Source: Flavobacteriaceae bacterium (GTDB lineage: Bacteria > Bacteroidota > Bacteroidia > Flavobacteriales > Flavobacteriaceae). From it: a stretch of DNA of 5,015 nt. The notes under the pieces were generated by a model. That model saw only the letters and a list, made by a program, of their open reading frames with translations, did not search any database and was not told where the DNA came from. A program made the position numbers and the translations under genes. Positions 1 through 5,015 of this stretch are shown here, piece by piece. The DNA is taken from contig CANEXR010000226.1 of NCBI GenBank assembly GCA_947443815.1, forward strand, positions 1 through 5,015, read 5' to 3'. The first letter of the stretch is position 1; the number at the start of each line of letters is the position of its first letter.

Positions 1-1536
1 TATTTTCATCAAAATTTTATAATTGAAACGGCTCTAAAACTGGCTAAAAACAAAACAGAAATTGCCAATGTTTATGCGTATGCCTCTATTCAAAAAGCAG
101 ATAAAAATTTAGCGTATTTAAAAGAAATATATAAAAATAATCCAAAATCGGAGATTTTAGGTTTTTTGATATTGCGTGAAATCAATAAAATTGAAGATTG
201 GGTTTATACACCTTATTATTCTAATTATTCCCCTTCATTGGAATATGATTGGGAAGGAGGAGCAGACAAAATCACTACCGAAACCTTACGAAATCGTTCA
301 GAAAATGATCGGTTGTATGCGCTAGAGGTTTTGAATTTTATAAATTCTATTGAAATGAATAAAACCCAAAATCCTTTAGTTTGGGAATCTGCTCAAATCA
401 ATTTGCAATTTATAACTAGAAATTATAAAGATTGTTTGCAAAAAATAGCATCGTTTGAAAAAGCACATTCTTCTGAAAAAGTCTTTCAAGAAATTGAAAA
501 GATAAAAGCCCTTTGTATTACGGCCAATCAAGAAAATGGGAGTACAGTAATTAAACCCGAAATAGAATCGATTATTTTGAAATTCAAAAATGATGAACGT
601 TTTATTTTTGCTTTGGGAAGAGAATTAGAGTTTAAAGGTAATATAACCGATGGAATTGCTCTTATTTCATTATTAGAAACCAACTTTTATAACGGTTATG
701 ATGCTAGTGATGTGGAATGGCAGGCCAATCGTATACCAACATCGGGAAATTTAGAAGTGTTTTACGGCTATTTTGACTATTTGGATTTTGTCTATTCTGC
801 TAAGGATTTACAATCCATTGTTTCTAAAATAAAAGAGGGCTTTACTACAGAATTTCAAAAAAATATTTATGCTAAATTGCTAAAGGACGAAGATTATTTG
901 AAAGATTTATTGGGGACAAAATACATTCGTGAAAATCAATTGAAAAAGGCTTTAATTACTTTCAAATCATTAGATAAAAAATACTGGGAAGATAATTATA
1001 ATGCATGGGAAAGAGGAAATTATGGCGAAGGGTATTCTTTTGACCAAAATCCATTTTATGATTTTAGGTATACAAATGCATTTGTGACACACCAAGAAAA
1101 ATTTGTGGTTACTAAACTTTCTGTTACCGAGCATTTGATACACTACACTAGTTTGGCTGATAATCCTAATACGAAAGACCGAGATTATTATTATTTCCTT
1201 TTAGCCAATTGCTACTACAATATGTCGGATTATGGCAATTCATGGATGATGCGACGGTATTTTAATAGCTCTTCGTATTATGGTCAAGATACAGAAAATG
1301 AATCTTACATAGACGAAATTGAATTCCGAAATAAAGTCAAGGCTGTAGCTAATTATAAATTGGCTTACCAAAATGCAAAAACTGTAAAGTTCAAAGCACT
1401 CTGCTTGCGAATGATGGATTATGCAACTGAAAATGAGTATATGGACTCCAAAAGTGTTGCAATACAATTTCCAGCATTTAGTTCCGATTTGTCTGGTTGC
1501 GAAAATTTAGAAAATTATTTTAAGTCCAGAAGATAA
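1..1536 (+). CDS. Uncharacterised large protein with TPR-like helices, C-terminal part
   Basis: The reading frame is open from the first base to a TAA at 1534-1536 and encodes 511 visible residues, so the N-terminus is missing; no ATG occurs in the first 165 bases in frame. I do not recognise a named function. The sequence alternates amphipathic helical stretches with aromatic-rich segments. Visible residues about 59-74 carry REINKIEDWVYTPYYS. Residues about 300-330 (LGTKYIRENQLKKALITF, then KSLDKKYW) fit a TPR-type helix pair, and about 445-475 (ANYKLAYQNAKTVKFKALCL) look like another. The most distinctive motif is ANCYYNMSDYGNSW at about 402-415. A charged tail with a Cys closes the protein. 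From memory, large hypothetical proteins of Bacteroidetes carry similar motifs, but I cannot confirm this here. Localisation cannot be judged without the N-terminus. It converges on the permease gene and shares a terminator with it. The frame is very likely coding; the function is unknown. Confidence 0.85.
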   Translation, partial: YFHQNFIIETALKLAKNKTEIANVYAYASIQKADKNLAYLKEIYKNNPKSEILGFLILREINKIEDWVYTPYYSNYSPSLEYDWEGGADKITTETLRNRSENDRLYALEVLNFINSIEMNKTQNPLVWESAQINLQFITRNYKDCLQKIASFEKAHSSEKVFQEIEKIKALCITANQENGSTVIKPEIESIILKFKNDERFIFALGRELEFKGNITDGIALISLLETNFYNGYDASDVEWQANRIPTSGNLEVFYGYFDYLDFVYSAKDLQSIVSKIKEGFTTEFQKNIYAKLLKDEDYLKDLLGTKYIRENQLKKALITFKSLDKKYWEDNYNAWERGNYGEGYSFDQNPFYDFRYTNAFVTHQEKFVVTKLSVTEHLIHYTSLADNPNTKDRDYYYFLLANCYYNMSDYGNSWMMRRYFNSSSYYGQDTENESYIDEIEFRNKVKAVANYKLAYQNAKTVKFKALCLRMMDYATENEYMDSKSVAIQFPAFSSDLSGCENLENYFKSRR

Positions 1537-1564
1537 AAAACGAGTTTTTTAGGATTCGTTTTTA
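1535..1564. terminator. Shared bidirectional terminator between convergent genes
   Basis: AAAAACGA at 1536-1543 pairs perfectly with TCGTTTTT at 1556-1563, leaving a 12-base loop. The A-tract on one side and T-tract on the other let the hairpin act in both directions, giving a U-rich 3' end on either transcript. It begins at the last base of the plus-strand stop codon and overlaps the minus-strand stop codon (1562-1564), so it fills the whole gap. A competing tighter hairpin, AAAAAAC (1535-1541) with GTTTTTT (1544-1550), is also possible, though its 2-base loop would have to open. The stem has few G-C pairs, so its strength is uncertain. Confidence 0.6.
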
Positions 1565-2890
1565 AAAAAAGGGCTTTTTATTTCTGTGGTTTACAACTAA
1601 ATAAATAGGATACGAAATACAAATAATAAGGACAATAATTAAAAAATTCAAACTATCGCTGTAAGCAAAACCAGCTAATAATGCAATAGTAGAAAGAATC
1701 ATAAAAAGTGTAGACCAAGGGTAAAAAAACGAACGATATGGTCGCTGTAAATTAGGTTCTTTGATTCTTAATCTTATTAGTGAACAATAAGCGAGTCCCC
1801 AAATAATAACAGACATTATAGTTGCAAATGAAAATAATACTTCGAAAGAACCAATAGCAATCAATCCTAAGGCAAATAATGTTGAGATATATAGTGCTAT
1901 GATTGGGGTTCCACCTTTATTGATTTTTGTGCCTTTTTCAATAAAATAACCATCACGACTGATACCAAATAATATTCTGGCGGGAATCATTAAATAGGCA
2001 TTGAGAATACTAATCAATGAGAAAATAGCGATTATAGTAACAATTATGGCCCCTTTTTCTCCAAAAACGACCTGGGCAACATCTGCAGCTGCTAAAGGAG
2101 AATTTGCCAAAGCGCTAACTGGCAAAACATGAAAAAATGCAATGTTAATCAGTACATAAAGGATCATGACAATAATTGCTCCCATGTACAATGATTTTGG
2201 TATGTTTTTACTAGGGTTTTCATCTTCTTCAGAAAAAAAACAGACTGCAGTCCAGCCATCATAAGTTCCTATTATTAATTGAAGGGACTTAAAAAAACTA
2301 ATAATAAATCCAACTTCAAATAAAGGACTCTCTTTCTTTATGGGGTGGAATTTTATTCCTGAATACATAAAACATGCTAATATTAGTGCGGTAAAAAAAG
2401 CAACTTTAATGACACTTGTTATTTGTTGAATGATACTTGCGTTTTTTACACCGCTACTTTGTAAAGCCGAAAAAAAGATTAAAAAAGCAATTGCTATTAG
2501 AGTAGTATTACCTTCTAAATTCGGGAATAAACGAATTATGTATTCGCCAATTACAATACAGTAAAAAGCTGGAGGGATAGCATTTAGGATATAATCAAAC
2601 CAACCAGATAGAAAACCTGCATAATTGCCAAAAGCTCTCTTGATATAATTGTAAGACCCTCCTGCTTTAGGTAGCATAGTAGCTAATTCAGCATATGTAT
2701 TAATTCCGATTAAAATATAAACACCGCCTAAAACCCAACAAAAAATAATAGCCCAATAATTCGCTAACATACCTGCAATTGCTCCTGGTGTTCTTAAAAT
2801 ACCAACACCTATTGTGCCTCCAATGAGTATTGCAATTCCAAACGATAAGCCCAATTTCTTTTTTAATTGGTTTTTTTTTGAATTGATCAT
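1562..2890 (-). CDS. APC-superfamily amino acid permease
   Basis: This complete 442-residue protein is an inner-membrane secondary transporter of the amino acid-polyamine-organocation superfamily, which moves amino acids by proton symport or by exchange. About 12 hydrophobic segments can be traced, starting near residues 15, 44, 93, 128, 152, 193, 234, 281, 328, 350, 389 and 413. Family hallmarks are GGTIGVGILRTPG (24-36), the unwound substrate-binding part of TM1; YAELATMLPKAGGSYNYI (66-83) in the TM2-3 loop; the TM6 region YDGW (210-213) followed by EEDENPSKNIPKSL (221-234); PARILFGISRDG (303-314) after TM8; and LQRPYR (381-386) before TM11. Length and motif order are normal for the PotE/LAT-like group, and I see no break. 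The ATG is the first start possible, because an in-frame TGA lies 15 bases upstream of it (plus-strand 2906-2908). No Shine-Dalgarno is evident, as is usual for Bacteroidetes. The substrate cannot be read from sequence. It stands alone: convergent with the left gene, divergent from the right one. Confidence 0.93.
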   Translation of the reverse strand: MINSKKNQLKKKLGLSFGIAILIGGTIGVGILRTPGAIAGMLANYWAIIFCWVLGGVYILIGINTYAELATMLPKAGGSYNYIKRAFGNYAGFLSGWFDYILNAIPPAFYCIVIGEYIIRLFPNLEGNTTLIAIAFLIFFSALQSSGVKNASIIQQITSVIKVAFFTALILACFMYSGIKFHPIKKESPLFEVGFIISFFKSLQLIIGTYDGWTAVCFFSEEDENPSKNIPKSLYMGAIIVMILYVLINIAFFHVLPVSALANSPLAAADVAQVVFGEKGAIIVTIIAIFSLISILNAYLMIPARILFGISRDGYFIEKGTKINKGGTPIIALYISTLFALGLIAIGSFEVLFSFATIMSVIIWGLAYCSLIRLRIKEPNLQRPYRSFFYPWSTLFMILSTIALLAGFAYSDSLNFLIIVLIICISYPIYLVVNHRNKKPFF

Positions 2891-3206
2891 AAGGTTTGTT
2901 TTAATTCAGGGGTAAAAAATCAATATTTTCAGGTAATGGTTAGGCATTTTTTATTAGTTCTATACCGATGGTTTATTGCCAATACATTTTAAATCTGTCC
3001 ATCAATTGCTATTTTTATTTCTAGGCTAATATATAAATACTTTAGCACATAACATTAAATGGCAAATAACCTTAAATTAAAAAAATAAAGACATTATACA
3101 TGGGTATGAGCTTCAAACTCTTTAATCTTATTTTTTTTCAGGTTTTTAGATTGTTATTTTTATAATAAACTAGTATTAGTGAAATTTTTTCAAAAATGTA
3201 TTTAGA

Positions 3207-3257
3207 TTTTAGTCCCTCATTTAATAGTAGTTATAACGCAATTTTTATCGACTAAAA
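3207..3257. repeat. 8-bp inverted repeat with 35-base spacer
   Basis: TTTTAGTC at 3207-3214 is the exact reverse complement of GACTAAAA at 3250-3257. The arms flank 35 A/T-rich bases and lie roughly 110-160 bases upstream of the 130-residue-protein start. This could be a long-looped RNA stem or a split protein-binding site. Chance is a real alternative in sequence this A/T-rich, although each arm contains a GTC/GAC core. Confidence 0.35.
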
Positions 3258-3272
3258 CCACTAGCATTGTGC

Positions 3273-3297
3273 TTTAAAGAGTTTTTATTACTTTAAA
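3273..3297. repeat. 7-bp inverted repeat, also a CTTTAAA direct repeat
   Basis: TTTAAAG (3273-3279) pairs with CTTTAAA (3291-3297) across an 11-base loop. The same bases also give two direct copies of CTTTAAA, at 3272-3278 and 3291-3297, spaced 19 bases apart, nearly two helical turns. The pair lies just upstream of the presumed promoter at 3330-3337, where an activator site could sit. The motif is short and A/T-only apart from one base, so chance is plausible. Confidence 0.3.
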
Positions 3298-3329
3298 CGA
3301 TTATTATATCTTTAATAAAATATAGTTAA

Positions 3330-3337
3330 TATGTTTG
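3330..3337 (+). promoter_or_regulatory. Bacteroidetes-type -7 promoter box
   Basis: TATGTTTG matches the Bacteroidetes sigma-factor -7 consensus TAnnTTTG at all six fixed positions. It ends 28 bases before the ATG at 3366, which would give a 5' leader of roughly 20 bases. No good TTTG -33 element appears 17-23 bases upstream; the nearest candidate is TTTA at 3311-3314, which is too close. By rough base-composition reasoning, one such match could occur by chance about one time in three in a spacer of this size. Its position immediately upstream of a gene is the main support. Confidence 0.5.
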
Positions 3338-3365
3338 TTAAATAATTATCAATAACTTCGTAAAT

Positions 3366-3758
3366 ATGGAAACGAAAAAAATATTTAGCCCAGTTTATAG
3401 ACAAGATTATTTTGAAGGATATTCAATAGGATTAAATCCATTTCTTCAAATTAATTCTAAAAATAAGAATGAAGCTTTTGCTGCTGGTTTTAACTCTGCA
3501 AGAATGGACTATGAAAGAATGAACGGGTTAATTAGCCATGGAATTCCTGAACGAATTGTTACCAATAAAGTTTTGGAAGATTTTCTTATTGCAGGATTAA
3601 TAGGTTTAAGCATAGATACTGAAGGCTATACGGCATATCAGATTAGTTTGCTTGATAAGTGGTACCAAAGTGGTATTGAAAAATACGATCTCAATCAAAA
3701 TTTAGCTCTTTTAGAACTACTTGAAAACAATGATATTCATATAAATCATGGGTTTTAA
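3366..3758 (+). CDS. Conserved-looking 130-residue protein of unknown function
   Basis: I cannot name this protein. It has no signal peptide or membrane segment, so it is probably cytoplasmic, and helices are likely throughout. Four times it repeats a pattern of aromatic or large hydrophobic residue, two residues, Gly, then a hydrophobic residue: YFEGY (15-19), FAAGF (38-42), LIAGL (74-78) and YQSGI (100-104). The central run ARMDYERMNGLISHGIPERI (45-64) looks like a conserved core. The N-terminal half, GYSIG then AFAAGFNSAR, vaguely recalls the GYxxG...GWxxA layout of ribosome modulation factor, which is only a pattern resemblance. The ATG is the only possible start: an in-frame TAA lies at 3339-3341 and no other start codon intervenes. 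Shine-Dalgarno is absent. A perfect -7 box lies 28 bases upstream and a strong terminator begins 35 bases downstream, so it forms a single-gene transcription unit. Codon use resembles its neighbours, with no sign of recent transfer. Confidence 0.85.
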   Translation: METKKIFSPVYRQDYFEGYSIGLNPFLQINSKNKNEAFAAGFNSARMDYERMNGLISHGIPERIVTNKVLEDFLIAGLIGLSIDTEGYTAYQISLLDKWYQSGIEKYDLNQNLALLELLENNDIHINHGF

Positions 3759-3793
3759 GAGGAATTATATTTAAAAAAAATACTTATGATAAG

Positions 3794-3836
3794 AATGCCC
3801 CCAAAAAGTCAAGAGACGATTTGGGGGCATTTTTTT
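3794..3836 (+). terminator. Strong rho-independent terminator after the 130-residue-protein gene
   Basis: AATGCCCCCAAA (3794-3805) pairs perfectly with TTTGGGGGCATT (3820-3831), giving a 12-bp stem with a six-pair G-C core. Inside the 14-base loop, GTC (3808-3810) can pair with GAC (3815-3817). A seven-T run at 3830-3836 follows directly on the plus strand, starting 35 bases past the stop codon at 3758. This is the clearest regulatory structure in the window. Read from the minus strand, the same stem is followed only by a mixed T-rich stretch, so it could act as a weaker backstop for the convergent receptor gene. Confidence 0.9.
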
Positions 3837-3839
3837 ATT

Positions 3840-3873
3840 AAAAAAAGGAATTTAAGTAATTTTTGTTTTACTT
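3840..3873 (-). terminator. Possible weak terminator after the TonB receptor gene
   Basis: On the minus strand AAGTAA (plus 3868-3873) and TTACTT (plus 3854-3859) form a 6-bp stem around an 8-base loop, followed after seven bases by a seven-T run (plus 3846-3840). The stem is short and A/T-rich and the T-run is offset, so this is a tentative call. The stronger GC hairpin at 3794-3831 lies just beyond it and may do the actual work. Confidence 0.3.
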
Positions 3874-3904
3874 CTCAAAATGCTTTTTCAATGTCTTGAA
3901 ATGG

Positions 3905-5015
3905 TTAAAAAGTATAATTTAATGCTATTGAATAATTTCTAGGTGCAATTGGGTTTAAGCTATTGTCATCATGCATATTATAGCTCAATTCGTTGGTAAG
4001 ATTACTCAGTTTTGCTCGAATACCAAAGTGGTGTATGGTGTAACCCATTGTAGCATCAATTTGAAAATATTGGTCAAGTTTTATAGGCTTTCTTGCATCA
4101 TTTTGTACTTGAATTCTTGTCGATCTTCCTGCATAGCGTGTACCAACGTACGAATTGATTAGTCCTAGATTAAAACCATTTAAAATACCAGATTCAAATT
4201 TATAATTAACATTTAAATTGGCCGTATTTTTTGGATTGTATAAAAGTTGACTCCCTACAATAAAGGTGTTGCTTTCTCTATATTTGATTTCGTTAAAACT
4301 ATAACCAGCTAATATTGAGAGTCCTTTTGTTGGATTATAAATCAAATCGATTTCGACACCTTTACTTTGCGTTTTGCCTGCTAGTTCTTTAATGTTGGTA
4401 TTAGCATTCCCATTTTCTAATGAAATTTGTGCTAAATTACTGTTGGTGATCTGATAAACGGTTAGGTTGGCATATAATCGTTCTTTAAACAAAGTGTTTT
4501 TGCTACCCAATTCGATTTGGTCAATTAAGGATGGGTCTAATGCATTCCCATTGATATCAGTACCCGTATTTACTGTAAATGAATTGGAATAACTTGCAAA
4601 AAGGGAGTTCGTTTTTGTTGGTTGAAAAACGAGTCCAACTCTTGGAGAAAAGGCACCATCATAATTGTTTGTAACTACTGCTTTTTGAGTTGTATAATTG
4701 TAAACAGTAGATTCTGTATCTTGATAACTGTATCGTATGCCTGCCAAAAGTTTTAGGTATTCATTGAAAGAGATTAAATCTTGTACATAAATTCCAGCTC
4801 GATTGATTGGTACAGTAGTTAACGTATTTTTGGATAAAGTTGGTGCTGGTTTTTCCAATGCGCTATTATAAGGTTCAAAAATATTGATTTTATCATAATA
4901 GGCTTGCCCGTTATTATTTGCTTCGGTTAGACCAAAATAGGCTGTTGTAAGGGTTTTGTATCTTTCTGATTCGACTCCAACTAAAAGGTTGTGTTCGATA
5001 TTCCAAGTTTTAAAA
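3905..5015 (-). CDS. TonB-dependent siderophore receptor, C-terminal barrel part
   Basis: The frame runs uninterrupted from the right edge of the window to a TAA at plus 3905-3907 and gives 369 visible residues. This is roughly the C-terminal half of an outer-membrane receptor that normally has about 700-800 residues. It imports ferric siderophores using TonB-ExbBD energy. Alternating amphipathic beta strands are seen throughout. Family signatures include WNIEHNLLVGVESER (4-18), GIYVQDLISF (74-83), the SPRVGLVFQPT segment (123-133) followed by SLFASYSNSF, IDQIELGSKNTLFKERLYAN (164-183), LLYNPKNTANLNVNY (257-271), KLSNLTNELSY (335-345), HDDNSLNPIAPR (348-359) and the terminal aromatic residue Phe369, which the barrel-assembly machinery recognises in outer-membrane proteins. 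These match the ferrichrome/hydroxamate-type (FhuA-like) siderophore receptor class rather than SusC. The exact siderophore cannot be told. Signal peptide, TonB box, plug and any Fur-type control region lie outside the window. Confidence 0.93.
   Translation of the reverse strand, partial: FKTWNIEHNLLVGVESERYKTLTTAYFGLTEANNNGQAYYDKINIFEPYNSALEKPAPTLSKNTLTTVPINRAGIYVQDLISFNEYLKLLAGIRYSYQDTESTVYNYTTQKAVVTNNYDGAFSPRVGLVFQPTKTNSLFASYSNSFTVNTGTDINGNALDPSLIDQIELGSKNTLFKERLYANLTVYQITNSNLAQISLENGNANTNIKELAGKTQSKGVEIDLIYNPTKGLSILAGYSFNEIKYRESNTFIVGSQLLYNPKNTANLNVNYKFESGILNGFNLGLINSYVGTRYAGRSTRIQVQNDARKPIKLDQYFQIDATMGYTIHHFGIRAKLSNLTNELSYNMHDDNSLNPIAPRNYSIALNYTF

Larger units (their letters stand above)
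2891..3365. other. Long A/T-rich divergent intergenic spacer
   Basis: This 475-bp stretch separates the divergent permease and 130-residue-protein genes. I find no convincing reading frame, tRNA or known riboswitch in it. It should hold the promoters of both genes. A perfect -7 box for the right-hand gene lies at 3330-3337. For the permease I see only a one-mismatch box (TATATTAG on the minus strand, plus coordinates 3026-3033) without a matching upstream element. Two inverted repeats sit in the right half (3207-3257 and 3273-3297). The remainder is low-complexity A/T sequence. Confidence 0.6.

Noticed and set aside
166..168. TTG as the start codon of the first gene
   Set aside because: The same frame stays open with protein-like sequence back to the first base of the window, so the gene begins upstream and this TTG is an internal Leu codon.
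1240..1467. 75-residue open frame on the minus strand inside the large plus-strand protein gene
   Set aside because: It lies wholly within a clearly coding frame on the other strand, and its translation is Cys/Ile/Phe-rich without any family pattern, as expected of a shadow frame.
3026..3033. Minus-strand TATATTAG as the permease promoter -7 box
   Set aside because: It mismatches TAnnTTTG at one fixed position, lacks a -33 element at the proper spacing, and one-mismatch boxes are common in A/T-rich sequence.
3180..3192. Short hairpin TGAAA/TTTCA in the spacer
   Set aside because: A 5-bp A/T-rich stem with a 3-base loop is expected by chance in this sequence and nothing positions it functionally.
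3886..3901. Palindrome TTTCAA-TGTC-TTGAAA just past the receptor stop codon as a terminator
   Set aside because: The 6-bp stem is clean, but no T-run follows it on the minus strand, so it does not look like a rho-independent terminator.
3971..4162. 63-residue open frame on the plus strand inside the TonB receptor gene
   Set aside because: It is antisense to well-conserved receptor motifs (HDDNS, KLSNLTNELSY), has no promoter or start context, and shows no protein-like features.
4856..4858. TTG as the start codon of the TonB receptor, giving a 317-residue protein
   Set aside because: The frame continues to the window edge with typical receptor barrel sequence (WNIEHNLLVGVESER), so this is an internal Leu and the gene is simply cut by the window.
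1..5015. Mobile element, CRISPR array, tRNA/rRNA, toxin-antitoxin or defence system
   Set aside because: I saw no transposase or recombinase motifs, no regularly spaced repeats, no cloverleaf sequence and no recognisable defence domains; the genes and composition look like ordinary chromosome.

Overview
The window is about one-third G+C, with A/T-rich spacers, no recognisable Shine-Dalgarno sequences before its start codons, and one perfect copy of the Bacteroidetes-type -7 promoter box (TAnnTTTG). Together with the protein families seen, this points to a member of the Flavobacteriaceae, probably Flavobacterium or a close relative. That assignment is an inference from style and family resemblance; there is no rRNA or marker gene here to prove it.

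Layout: (1) 1-1536, plus strand: the C-terminal 511 residues of a large uncharacterised protein with helical, TPR-like stretches; its start lies before the window. (2) 1562-2890, minus strand: a complete 442-residue APC-superfamily amino acid permease, convergent with gene 1. The 25-bp gap between their stop codons is almost entirely a shared bidirectional terminator. (3) 2891-3365: a 475-bp A/T-rich divergent spacer without a gene. It holds the likely promoter of the next gene and two inverted repeats. (4) 3366-3758, plus strand: a complete 130-residue protein of unknown function, closed by a strong GC-rich terminator. (5) 3905-5015, minus strand: the C-terminal 369 residues of a TonB-dependent siderophore receptor, convergent with gene 4; its plug domain, signal peptide and promoter lie beyond the window.

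The four genes alternate strand (+, -, +, -), so none shares an operon with another inside this window and each appears to be its own transcription unit here. Two are envelope transporters (inner-membrane amino acid uptake or exchange, and outer-membrane ferric-siderophore uptake), but nothing in the sequence ties them together functionally. This looks like ordinary chromosomal sequence. I found no mobile element, CRISPR array, tRNA, rRNA or defence system. The least explained parts are the 130-residue protein with its repeated aromatic-x-x-Gly pattern, the large protein at the left edge, and the long spacer between the permease and the small gene.
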